NCBI RefSeq assembly: GCF_027409185.1
Contig: NC_084468.1
Span: 101,308,001-101,372,000 of the forward strand
Source: Cynocephalus volans
Lineage: Eukaryota > Chordata > Mammalia > Dermoptera > Cynocephalidae
DNA length: 64,000 nt
Direction: 5' to 3'
Shown here: positions 12,626-23,050 of the stretch, piece after piece
Position numbering within the stretch: position 1 is the first letter of the stretch
Layout of the letters: every line of letters begins with the position of its first letter
Notes under the pieces: generated by a model
The model's database searches: none
What the model was told of the DNA's origin: nothing
The model's input: the letters and a program-made list of their open reading frames with translations, nothing else
Made by a program: the position numbers and the translations under genes

Positions 12626-13344
12626 AACCCACCTAGATAAATACCTAGCAGTGTAACAGTGGAATCACATATATGATCTGTATGTTTACATTCTTAGGAA
12701 ACTGTGAAACCGTTTTCCAAGGTTATTTTCATTTTATATTTTATCATTTTACATTTCCAACAGCAGAGAGTTAAAGTTTTTTTCCCCCCTTACCGAGGGA
12801 ATTCCTAATTTTTTTCTTGATTTTAATATTTTACGTTTATTGAGATTATTTACACACAGTAAAAGTACCCTTTTTAGTGTATACAGTTATATGAATTTTA
12901 CAAAACTGAAATTATGTGATTGTCACTATAATTTTAAGATAGAGAAGAGTTCCATCACCCCAAATCATTAATCAATCCAAATACTTCTCATGGTTCTTTG
13001 TAGGAATTAAAATATATATCTTTAATTAGTCGGACTTTAAATAGTATCATACTGCCTCACATGCAGTTTAAAATCCTTATAACCACTTAATCTCATTTTT
13101 TTTCTTTACATATTTTGTGGCATTGTTGCCATTAATTTTATTTTTTTTGTATGTCATTAATCAACAAAACATTGGTATATTGCTATATTTTTTTTGCTTT
13201 AGATAGACCAATTAATTATTTCTTAAAAGAATTACAATAAATTAAAACTCTTTCATATTTACCTTCATTTTAACCATTTCAAAAGACAGTCATGTAGATC
13301 CAAGTGTCTGTTTGAAATATACTCATATTCCTTTTGCCACAGAA
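12626..13344 (-). mobile_element. Old antisense L1M remnant
   Basis: Sequence resembles the antisense 3'UTR/ORF2-end of ancient mammalian L1M (tttattgagattatttacac, atcaccccaaatcattaatc, and gttttccaaggttattttca). Pieces appear out of linear order, so the copy is rearranged as well as diverged. No coding potential. Confidence 0.55.
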
Positions 13345-13680
13345 CTTCTTAAAAAAAATTTTGTTGATTTTACATAATTATGGGACACAGAGCTGACCAT
13401 TAGCACCTGCACCCAGGATGTGATGATCAGATCAATACTATGAGCATGCCCACCACCGTAAATCGCAGTTGTTCCCTGTGTCCCCAACCCAACCTCTTTC
13501 CAACCCCCTGTACCTCCCCATCCCAACCCCCACAGTAACCCTAGGTCTATTCTCTCCCTCTGCAAGTCCAATGCATCACCGTGGTCCTTTTTTCCCTCCT
13601 TCTTTCTCTATTAGCTCCCGCTTATGAGTGAGGACATGTGGTATCACTCTTTCTTGATTTTAGACATGTTAATGGGTAAG
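13345..13680 (-). mobile_element. L1 3'UTR fragment, antisense
   Basis: Antisense to an L1 3' end: a T-rich start, the C/T-rich complement of the 3'UTR purine tract (about 13470-13610), then ctcccgcttatgagtgagga, complementary to the end of the L1 body. It lies between two older antisense L1M blocks, so it either inserted into them or is the 3' end of a composite reaching the 5'UTR at 15111-16200. Target duplications are not convincing. Confidence 0.6.
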
Positions 13681-13689
13681 TTGTGAAAT

Positions 13690-14150
13690 CCTATTGTGTA
13701 TTTTATTTCCATTTCCCTACTGATGAATATTAGTTTCCTTATTACATTTATTTGTTATCCACAGAGCATCCATTCTTTGCAAGGGTCTGGTTTTATTGTA
13801 ATTTTTCCTTATTACTGAGTTTTGATAGTTCCTTGTACATTCCTGATACAAGTCTCTTATCAGATACATTGTATGAAAATAATTTTTCCACTCTCATTTA
13901 TCTTTTCATTAATAGAATATTTTGAAGAGATGATTTTGGTAAGAAAAAATGATTTTCTAGTTATTAATTTTTTCTTTTATGGACCATGCCTTTGAAGTCA
14001 TCTCTAAAAAAATATTGCCTAATCCCAAAGGATTTTTTCCTAAGTTTTTGTTCAGAAGTATCATTGTTTAAGGTTTTAATTTAGATTTATGATTCACTTT
14101 GAATTAATTTTTGTGTGCTACAAAGTATGAATGAAAGTTTATTTGCATAA
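13690..14150 (-). mobile_element. Old antisense L1M, end of ORF2
   Basis: It contains diverged antisense motifs of the L1 C-terminal region (cttatcagatacattgtatg; cttttatggaccatgccttt; ttgaattaatttttgtgtgc). It is too decayed to be read as protein. Confidence 0.6.
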
Positions 14151-14390
14151 ACATATTAAGAGAAAGTTCTTCATGGTTATTTCATCTTTCTTCATGATCT
14201 GGTGCCTCCAAGTGGAGGCATCCTCAGCCAACTTAAGAATATTTGTATATGCCTGTTTGTGTAATTTGTATAAGACATTTGAGGATAGTAAAGCTTAAAG
14301 GTTTGCCTCCACGATGGTGTTCTAGGGTAGTAAATATAAAGATCTAATATTTTCCTTCCTCAGATTCCAGAGTAAAGACAAGCATGTGCA

Positions 14391-14392
14391 TG

Positions 14393-14428
<36 letters not shown>

Positions 14429-14503
14429 GTCTCTCTCTCTCTCTCTGTCTCTCTGTCTCTCTGTCTCTCCCTCCCTCCCTCCCTCCCTCTCTCTCTCTCT
14501 ATC
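14391..14503 (+). repeat. (CT)n/(CTGT)n/(CCCT)n pyrimidine microsatellite
   Basis: About 113 bases of almost pure pyrimidine with interspersed G, including a run of CCCT units. The Leu-Ser ORF over it is an artefact of the repeat. Mirror-like polypurine/polypyrimidine tracts of this length can form triplex DNA in principle. Confidence 0.95.
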
Positions 14504-14755
14504 TGTAGGCAGGTTTGGGCAAGGTCACCAGCAGCCCTGAATACTCATATGTACAATATCAGTCTTTTAAATGCAGGTTTCTTCATCGGTAGTGCATTCT
14601 GCTACATGTACAGATATTATCTTACTATGTGGTACTTTCTGTGTCACTCTGCGGGAATGGATTTTCAGGGAATAGACACCAGATATTGCTCTGGCTCCTT
14701 CTTTTCTTTTCTTTTTTCATAAATAATAAACAGTTTTTTCTCCTACTCCAGAATC

Positions 14756-15110
14756 TGGTGTTTACTATGAGTATATGTGTGTGTTTTCAGTGTACAGATT
14801 TTGTATATCTTTTGTCAGATTTACACCTGAATATAAGTTTGTATATCATATTTTGAAGCTTATAAGTGGCACTTTTTTCTTCACTTTCTGTTTGTCTCTA
14901 GTATTAATAAGTACAATTGATTTTTATTTATTGATCTCATATCCTACGATCTTAATAAACTCTCTTATTATTACTATTAACTTCTTAGAAGATTGTTTCA
15001 GATGTTCTACATAGATGAATATATCACAGACAAATAAAGAGTTTTGCCTCCACCTTTGTAATTTGGATGCTGGTTATTTATTTTTCTTGCCTTATTGTAT
15101 AGACTATAAT
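14756..15110 (-). mobile_element. Old antisense L1M, RT region
   Basis: Diverged antisense RT-region text is visible (gtaatttggatgctggttat, then tttttcttgccttattg), the usual complement of the L1 region around F/YADD and AIRQEKEI. It is more decayed than the L1 5'UTR it abuts at 15111, so the two probably differ in age. Confidence 0.55.
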
Positions 15111-16200
15111 CTGCCTGGTTGTGGGAAGGGGGGCCAGTCCCTGGGCCCAAGTCCCGGGTCCCCGAGCAGGGCCACCCGGTGCTGGCAGTGTGCCTGGTTT
15201 GGGGCTGGGGGGCGGGTCCAGTCACCTTCTCCATGACTCAGGTCCCCGGTCAGGCCCTGAGGCACTGGCACAGTGTGCCTGGTTGTGGGAGTGGGGCCCA
15301 GTCCCCTGGCTCCGTACCTTTGGTTCCCAGGCAGGCCCCAAGGTGCTGGTGGTGTGCCTGGGCCGGAACTGATTTTTTGTCCTTTGCTTACTTCTAAAAT
15401 GGGGGAACTTCCTGTGGGAACCAGTACCTGAGCTGTGTGGTTGAGCTAAATTGCTGCTTTGCTGCTGTTTCCCTAGGGAAGGCTTTTTGTGCAGCTCAGG
15501 GTTTAATGGTTGACCTTATAGGTACTTCAGGCTCTCCAGAGACCAGATATATCTGGGTTGTGTAGAAACTCTGATCTGGGCCTGAATTTATTCATCAAAC
15601 TGCACCCCATGCAATTCTGCATTCCCAACCAGTCTCCTCTCAGTGGTCCTGCACTGATTGGGGGACAGGTTGGCTGTCCTTACTGTGGCCCAGTGTTCTC
15701 CCCATTGGCCCATCTCCCCCACCACCTGTGCTCCAAACACTTCTCCTGAGATGGGCCCTGTGCTGGTCCCTTGTGCTGACTCACCAGCCTCTGAATAGCT
15801 CCCTTTTCTTCAGTTGTTCTGGCTCTTCACTCCTGTGTGGGTCCACAGGAACCCTATTGGTGGTCTTGCTGGCCTGGGGGCTGCCAAGGCCCTCTTCTCC
15901 CCTGCTGCCTCCAAGTAACTCCATCTGAAGGGCACAGCTGTGGCTTCTGCTAGCTCCTGCTCCTTTGGCTCATTGGCTCCAACCTTAAAGCATCCACAGC
16001 CTGAAACATTCAGAGCAGTTTTTTCTTTCTCTCATCATGGTTTCTCCTGACTTCATGAACTCTGTAGGTCTCTCCTCCTCTTCCCCTGAGCTTCAGAGGC
16101 CCCAGCTTAGCTGATGTTACATTTTTAAAGTTGTAAATTGGTTGATTTGTGGGAGAGTGATGCTGAGGACCCATCTATTCCACCATCTTGACTGGAACTC
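15111..16200 (-). mobile_element. L1 5'UTR, antisense
   Basis: Read on the minus strand it starts at about 16200 with the typical L1 start (agtcaagatggtggaataga) and runs as GC-richer 5'UTR for about 1.1 kb. It is clearly homologous over most of its length to 42555-43480: the same order of blocks, including gaaactctgatctgggcctg, cccatctcccccaccacc and ggtctctcctcctcttcccc. At its distal end it holds about three tandem units (next entry). Short ORFs here are by-products of GC-rich repeats. Confidence 0.8.
15112..15360 (-). repeat. Tandem monomers (about 80 bp) in the L1 5'UTR
   Basis: The phrase tgcctgg recurs at 15112, 15191, 15276 and 15355, giving unit lengths of 79, 85 and 79 bases with similar content (gtcc, aggcc, ctggca). 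The related copy near 42555-42631 keeps only one unit (76 bases). Tandem monomers in an L1 5'UTR normally carry promoter activity; that role is inferred here. Confidence 0.75.
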
Positions 16201-16202
16201 TT

Positions 16203-16282
16203 TAACTTCTAATATATAGACTTTGGAAGACACAATGCAAGCTTCAGTGAGTTTGGGGGGAACATAATTCAATCCACTACAG
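16203..16282 (-). mobile_element. LTR fragment, same family as 80-472
   Basis: The minus strand reads gtggattgaattatgttccc, then CCAAACTCACTGAAGCTTG-like sequence, matching the first 80 bases of the LTR at 80-472 block by block. It abuts the 5' start of the antisense L1, so the L1 may have inserted into this LTR. Confidence 0.55.
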
Positions 16283-18064
16283 ATATTGCACAATTTTGTT
16301 TTAGAATTTATATTTAATTTTTTTACAGTTTCCATTTTTCTTCTATAATTACCCACTTCTTAATTCATGGTAACCATATAGTCCTTCAATTTCTTAACTG
16401 TGATTCTAATTCATGAGCCAACTCAGGGTCAGTTTTTATTAATTCCTTTTTATATTAGCGATGGCTTAATGTTTTTAATCATGTCTACTATCTTTGCTTG
16501 CTTGTTTTTATTTCAGGCTAGGCAATGTGAATGGGAGCTTCTTGGAACTCTGGATTCTGTTATTTTCTTCTGGGTAGTGATGACTTTTGGTCTACATATT
16601 TATTTTATCTAAAATCAAATACCAAACATTGTTTTCCCTGTGGCAGGCAGTGAAATCTTTGCATAGATCATTTAGTCTTCCAGCTATTTTATTTTTTTCT
16701 CTTAGAATCTTGCTATCCCTCAACTTTCCCCTTTTGTGACTCTTTACTATAATCTCATGCCTCATTTAAGAGCAGTTCTGAAAGCTCTTAATTTTGTTAC
16801 CAACAACATCATGGCTTTTTGGTATATTTCTATTTTTTCTTTAATGTGTAAACTTAGCTATGCCTCATGTAAAATGTCACATAAATGCAAATTGTTTCAC
16901 AGTTCAGTTCCCTTGTTTTAAGTTTCTATTCATTTTCAGCATTTTTTTTTCCTTCTGGTTGCTCGCCAGTGTCTTCAGATATTTGAATTATTAAGATGTA
17001 TTTTATTTAGAGTTTATAATTTTTATCTGGGTATCTGAAAGCAGATTCCCTAAGTCATGCCTCTTTATTACAGAAAATAAGCATTACAATGCTGTTGTGT
17101 TTTCTAAGATTTAAGAAAAGAAATCCTCAATGACTTTAGAATAAACTGTGTTTTATAAAAAAACACATAATTGAAATATCGCTACACTAATGTGATTATA
17201 ATTAATGTAGCACACCTGCAAAGCATTACCTAAATCAGTCTAAATTAAATGTCCTAGATATTTACATTAACCATTAGCATAAAATCAAAATTTTAAAGAA
17301 GTGATGGATTTTTATTTTGTTTTCACAGAAAGAATGACTCCTTTGATTTTATAAGTCCCCAAATAGTTATTGTTGTGATAAACATTGGCAACTCCTCTAA
17401 ATATGTAATGACTGTTATTTCATTTCACATATAGTTTGAAGATATCATAGACTATTAAGAAAAATTGTTAACATTTATGGAAGCATAAGAGAAATGTCTT
17501 ACTTTATGTTTTACATTTCCCCAGAAGAGGGAAAAAAAAGTGTTGAGAAATGATAGATAAAATGGTAGTGCTCATAGATCTCAGGCTGTCTCAGAGCAAT
17601 GCACAGAATATCCATGATTTATGTCTATTATTACCCTCAAACGATATTTCCTGACATAAAAAATAAAGAGAAAATCCTGAACTTAATAGTGACCTATTTT
17701 TACCATTCCTTCCATTCCTCTGTTACTAAGCAACCAAAAGACCCTGGGAAAAAAAGATTTGTAACACTTTTACATATATCATACACAGTAATATACCCCA
17801 AATGTGTTCTATATATCGAATAAAAAATAATGTTTTTGTGTTTATGTTGTCTGGGATTTACAGGATTGCAGTACCACTGTACCCCAAAGTTTTATTTTAT
17901 CGCAATATATTTTATAGACGTTTTTATTTGAGGAGGAATTTGTTCACATAGGAGCCAGAAGATTTTTTTTTAATCTTTTTAAATGGAACCTGTACTGTGA
18001 CAACTTAAATTGCCTTTGTCTCTTCCCTGACATCATGTAGTAAAAACACCCATGGTCCAAAGTC
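16283..18064. other. AT-rich DNA, no gene seen
   Basis: Only short unrelated ORFs. The part at 16380-16700 has the feel of an ancient repeat, but I cannot name it. The rest shows no repeat or gene signature. Confidence 0.4.
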
Positions 18065-18080
18065 CTTCTGTACTCTTTTT

Positions 18081-18232
18081 TTTTTTTTTTTTTTTTTTTT
18101 GTCGTTTTTTCGTGACCGGCACTCAGCCAGTGAGTGCACCAGTCAGTCCTATATAGGATCCGAACCCGCGGCGGGAGCGTCGCCGCGCTGCCAGCGCAGC
18201 ACTCTACCAAGTGCACCACGGGCTCGGCCCTT
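18081..18232 (-). mobile_element. tRNA-derived SINE (CYN-like), young copy
   Basis: On the minus strand it runs from GGCCGAGCCCGTGGTGCAC through a box-B-like motif (ggttcggatcc), the palindromic-looking cctatatagg, and an ACTCACTGGCTGAGTGCCGG region, into an A-rich tail (the T-run at 18081-18101). A perfect 16-bp target duplication, cttctgtactcttttt, flanks it at 18065-18080 and 18233-18248. CpG content is high and no decay is obvious, so it is probably young. Assignment to the colugo CYN family is from memory. A true tRNA is unlikely: the acceptor ends do not pair and a SINE tail follows. Confidence 0.85.
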
Positions 18233-18503
18233 CTTCTGTACTCTTTTTGATGCCTCTTTACTTCAGCCTTCCTTTTGTTTTATACACCCTGCTTCCTTGT
18301 CCTCTGTTGAATCTTATTAATATTGTCTTCTCCCCTTAAATAAACAAACAAACAAAAAAGTATAACCTTCCCAGCAATCTTGGTCTTAGTACCTAATGGA
18401 ACTAAGATCCAGTTCTTGCATTTAGTGTAAATTTTAGATAGGACCTTGTTACTGAAGAATACATCCTTTAAGCATACCCTACATAACATTATAAAAATCT
18501 GTC

Positions 18504-18582
18504 ATAACAGTTGCCCAGTCAGCTCAGTTGGTTAGAACACCAAGGTCAAGGGCTCAGATACCCAAACCAGCCAGTCTCCAAA
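18504..18582 (+). mobile_element. tRNA-Ile-like SINE, internally deleted
   Basis: cagtcagctcagttggttag is an A-box/D-arm very like tRNA-Ile, followed by accaaggtcaagggctcaga (variable arm and T-arm). The anticodon arm is missing between gttagaacacc and aaggtc. An A-run follows. The 11-bp repeat aaaaatctgtc at 18493-18503 and 18583-18593 is the likely target duplication. It is a SINE, not a tRNA gene, because the anticodon is deleted. Confidence 0.7.
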
Positions 18583-18593
18583 AAAAATCTGTC

Positions 18594-19757
18594 TCAGTTT
18601 CTCTACATGTGTTATTTAAAAAAAAAAAAAAAATTCTGATTAAAAATTAAAACATAATTTGCATGAAATTTTGAACATACGAAGAGAAAAAACTGGTAGA
18701 GCACTGCGCTCAGTTTTATCTTATTTTGTTTTTTAACATTTAAGGAGGAATGGGAAAAAGATCAGCTTCCCTTGGCTAACATAAATATAATCTCCAGCAA
18801 AAAATTTTCTGTTGAGTTCTTTTAACACTGGGGAGCATCTAACAAACAACATATTTGGCAGTAGCAGATTTTCGTTATGTTCTAGAAATGAAGGAAAGAG
18901 TGATATACATGTGTGACTAAACTGGGGGTGCCAGAAAACTAAGTATTTAATTCGCCACTGAATTTTAGTAACAATTTTAAGTGGTGTTTAAAAATGCATA
19001 TTCACGATTTATTTTACCAAATAACCAGCAATATAGGTATCACTAACACTCTATTCATTCATAATTTCACTCTATTGCTAAATCTGTTCCAATCTGTGAT
19101 CCCCATCTAATTCCACCCCATATTTTAAAATAGGCAGGTAAAAGCATGTTGTCTTACTTGTAAGGCCTTTATCACTAGAGAACTCTCATTCTGTACATCT
19201 AGGTGTGCTCCAACTCTAACCTCAGATTAGATAGTATGTTTAAGTTTTAGGCTTTTCAAAAATTTCTCCAAATTCCCTAAGTCTTAAATTTTATGTTTCT
19301 TCTGACTCTGGGCTTCTGCAGTCTCAAATGTTGTTTTTATACAACCCTGCAATAGTTAGGACAAAAGCTAACCTATTGTAACAAAGATTCCCCCAAATTT
19401 ATTAGGCACTGAAAAGGAAATCTGTTTATCTCCCACGTAGCAGACTTGTTTTGAATGGACAAGGTCAGAATTCATCTTTATATAGTCACCTAAGAGCTAA
19501 GATTTCTTCCATCATATGACTTCACCATCTTCTAGGGCATTATTACTTTCTGGGGGGTCAAAAAACAACATTGTCCTATCTGGATTCCTGTTAGATGGGT
19601 GAGGGGAACGGAATGACTAATGTCCTGTAGTATCTAGCACACATTTCTTCTGTTCACATTTCAGTGGCCAAGTCTAACAGAAGAAAGACTAGGTAATACA
19701 GTGTTCCTGGAAATCTTTGTGAAACAACTAAAATTCCAAGGAAGAAGAGGAAAACCA

Positions 19758-19760
<3 letters not shown>
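18594..19760. other. No gene seen; possible ancient repeat
   Basis: AT-rich. An A-run sits near 18617-18633. The block at 19340-19680 reads like a decayed interspersed repeat, but I cannot assign it. Confidence 0.35.

Positions 19761-19814
<54 letters not shown>
19761..19814 (+). repeat. (GT)27 microsatellite
   Basis: An uninterrupted 54-base GT run, the longest pure dinucleotide run in the window. Confidence 0.97.
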
Positions 19815-19818
<4 letters not shown>

Positions 19819-21148
19819 TCCTAATGGTATCACCATAGTCTGCCCCTCTGATGGCCTATAGAACCCATGCATAGAACATTTACCTCCTTCTGAAATGGAC
19901 AAACCAAAATCTAACATAGTTACTGTATCCACTTCAAACTCCAAATATCTGAATGATATACAAACTTCTACATTGGTTTACATGTGGTTTCTCATGACCT
20001 AGAAATATTTGACCCACTTTCAATATATAATGGCCCCAAACTAGTCACCTATCCCAAAATATAGTGTACAGAAAACTTTAGTAAGAAAATTCAATCAAAA
20101 GTGGAAAGACTGGGAAATTAATATCAACTATAAAATTTATCTAGACAGGAATTATGAATACTTCTTACTATGTCAGTGAAATAAATTCCTTTCTTAGTCT
20201 ACCTGGTCACTCTGATTCTGCTCTCTGGATATGATTTCATTACCCCTTATATTTTGTGACCTGTGCCTTTGCCCTCCGTGAGGGTAAATAATATATAGTT
20301 ATCTTCGGCTACTGTCGTCCATAACTCCTTTTAAAGAAGGTGTTGAAAATATGCCTTTTTTCATGGTCTTTAGAATGTTGTATGTAAGCTAATCTTATGA
20401 TTTCTTCAGCACATATTTTCCAAAACGTAACAGGCTTCTTGCAGTCAGAATTGTGTGCCAGTAGTGGATGTAATATCCAACTTATTTTATTTTTTGGTTT
20501 CTATTCTGCACCCACGTGTTGCTCTCTCATTTCAGTGAAAGTTACCTTAAGCCATCTCATACAACAGACTGTCTGTCATATTCCTAATTTTATATTTGTC
20601 ACAGGGATACCTCCCTTTATTCTCATCCTAGTAGTTTTAACAGAACTTCAAAGAGAAAGTCTTTAAAGAGCAGCCATATATCCTCCTGGTTTAGAAACAT
20701 TTGGTTTTCTGAAGCTGTGGAATCCCAAGTCTCTGAATTTTATTTCCTTCTGTCACTGCTTACTTTGGCAACTTTTTGCCTGAGCTCATTTCTTTCCTTT
20801 GCTGCTTTGCAAAAACAACAGGGGACAAACAACTGCTCCTAACACTCTAGTTCTTTCTAGACACTTTCAGAGCTACATGCTCAATGAGCATATGGTACCT
20901 ACTGAATCATAACAAGTTAGAATGGTAACAAAAATTATTGCCGCAGCAGAAGAAGTCTAATCAAGTCTAGAAGTTCAATTCTAGTTTGCAGTATGTTTCA
21001 CGTCACTGCCAATATCTGTACTTCTCAGGTAGCTCCAGACATTTATTTATTTATTTTGTCACATCTCTTAAATTCTGAGGTCAATTTCTCTGTGAAAGTG
21101 AAGGAATAACTACAAAGAAAACAAGTATCTGAATTCCAACACTCTTTT
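19815..21148. other. No gene seen
   Basis: The composition is more balanced than in the AT-rich blocks, but no ORF over 90 codons, conserved motif or named repeat is visible. Confidence 0.4.
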
Positions 21149-21566
21149 AGTCGGGGGTTCTCAGACATGTTCCATAGAATCCTGGGAGTTCAAGACATAT
21201 TCAGGAGACCTCAATATCAAAACAATTTTTATAATAATACTAATACATTATTTACCTTTTCTAATGTGTTGATATTTGCACAGAGACATAGCATTCTTTA
21301 CTGCCATGCAATTGCCATTAAAAATATTTTAAATGTCTAGTTTTTCTTAAAATTGCCCTGATTAATCAGTGAAAATTACTAGTTTTACTAAATCTTGGCT
21401 ATTGGGTACACATCTTTTTAATATTTTGTGTGACAAAATTACAAATACAAACGTAATTCTGCTGAATAAGGAAATATGAGGTTGTCCCTAGGTAAAACAT
21501 TTCTGCATTTTTTTTTTTTTTTTTTTTTTGCATAGAACACCATTTTTAGTTGAAAAAACAATTGTG
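21149..21566 (+). mobile_element. hAT-Tip100 (Zaphod-like) transposon, left part
   Basis: It begins with a terminal inverted repeat (ggttctcagacatgtt) that pairs imperfectly with the right end (tcaaaacatttgagagtatt, 26271-26290). The interior follows the Zaphod order as I remember it: aaaacaatttttataataat, cattctttactgccatgcaa, acatctttttaatattttgt, then catagaacaccatttttagt after a T-run expansion (about 21511-21531). Reading frames are destroyed. It is cut at about 21566 by the L1M and resumes at 25418. Confidence 0.7.
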
Positions 21567-22590
21567 ACTTATGTTTCTGACCCAGCACGTAAGAAACTTG
21601 GAATTGCCATTCTGTCCTAATGACAAGTAAAAAGCTTAGAAAACTAAAAAAACAACAACTCTTCTTAGATCCATAAGAGAAATTGAGGATATAGAGCAAA
21701 CCACTGCCCCTAAAATTGGAGAGATTGACATATTAACACAGAAAATCACAATTTAGCAGAGCAAAAACTTCTGTGAGAACCAGTGCTTGGGTACGGTAAT
21801 GTGAACTGTAATTGACAAAGTGCTGGCAACTCAGTTGCTGGACAACTCTGAGAGAGAAAAACTCCAGGAGGCTCTCACGATTTTGTGAATTTTACCTACT
21901 AGATTTTTACAAAGTTTTCGCAGTGAATCTGAAGGAAAAAAAAAAATCCCTTCAGGATTCCATCGGGAGAGGGGAAAAGGAACCATTTTGAAATAAGACA
22001 GGGAATTCTGTTCTTTTCAGCAAGGCATGACCGCTGGAGAAACAAGTTAATCAGAGCCTAATCTGCTGGAGTTTTATCAGAGCCTAACTCACTTGCAGGA
22101 AAGAAAATACTTAACACCAGCATCCCCCCCCCTCCAGCCATCCTGTCCCACCTAAGGGGGAGATAAAACAAAAACAGAACAGAGAAGTTCTTATGAAGTT
22201 CACAGTCCAGAGGAACAAGCTCACGAATAGAGTGAGACTTTATAGGAGTAGAGAAAGACGTCCCCACCCTCCCCACCTTACCACACACAGCATCACTGGG
22301 AGCCTGTTTACGGCAGTTCCTTCCACCCAGTAAATCATGCCTGGCTAAGAAGAAAAAAGTATGAGGCATAATAAAAGACAAAAAACACAGTTTGAAGAGA
22401 GAGAGCAAGTACCAGAAGAAGACATGGCAAGGATATTGGAATAATCAGGCAAGAAATTTAAAGCTACTGTGATTAATATGCTAAGGGCTGTAATGGATAA
22501 AGTAGACAACATGAAAGGACAGATAAGCAATGTAAGCAGAGAGATGTGAAAGGCACACTTGGACGTGACCAAGAGGCATTTCACTGCCAC
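21567..22590 (+). mobile_element. Old L1M: 5'UTR and start of ORF1
   Basis: It has the L1M 5'UTR style (gagattgacatattaacaca; atcccttcaggattccatcg; cacgaatagagtgagacttt), then ORF1-type sequence: a coiled-coil-coding stretch near 22440-22550 with gtgattaatatgctaagggc and ggataaagtagacaacatga. It inserted into the hAT element, because hAT sequence stops just before it and resumes after the L1M 3' end at about 25417. Most of ORF1 and ORF2 are missing from this locus. Confidence 0.7.
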
Positions 22591-23050
22591 AAAAGAATAA
22601 GGCAAGGGAGGGAGTCTAAAATATACACACGCGCGTGCACACACACACACACACACACACAGAGACACACACACACACACATTCTACTCCTTAGAACTCA
22701 AGGAGTTTATCCCATTTTGGTGTGAGGAATGGTATTTTCTGATGACCATGGGACTATTTTATCTACTACTAGAAACACCGTAAGCTTTTTTGTTTTGTAC
22801 TCTGTGTGTGTGTGTGTTTTATATATATTTTATAAAAGCAAATGCAACATGTAACACATTCAGGATTGATCCCAACCTTATGGAGCCAGCTCCTCTGGAG
22901 TCAGGAAGAAAATTGTTTTTGTGTGTGTTTGTTTCTAATCACCATGCATATTAAATCCATTTTCCATTTGAATAACTAGAGACTCCAGACATTTACTTGA
23001 CTGCAGAATAATACAGGACTGCCTCCTGAAAATACAAATAAGATCTCTTG
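22591..23050. other. Unassigned segment with (CA)n
   Basis: It holds a (CA)n/(CACG) run at about 22624-22680 and a short (GT)n near 22802-22820. The remainder could be part of the 3'UTR of the minus-strand PGAM1 retrocopy that follows, but I see no poly(A) signal or tail to prove it. Confidence 0.4.

Noticed and set aside
15007-15397. Overlapping GC-rich ORFs in several frames
   Set aside because: They lie in the tandem-monomer L1 5'UTR. Several frames stay open because the GC-rich repeat lacks stops.
22591-22700. CRISPR-like or satellite array
   Set aside because: The repeat is simple (CA)n; no spaced direct repeats exist here or elsewhere in the window.
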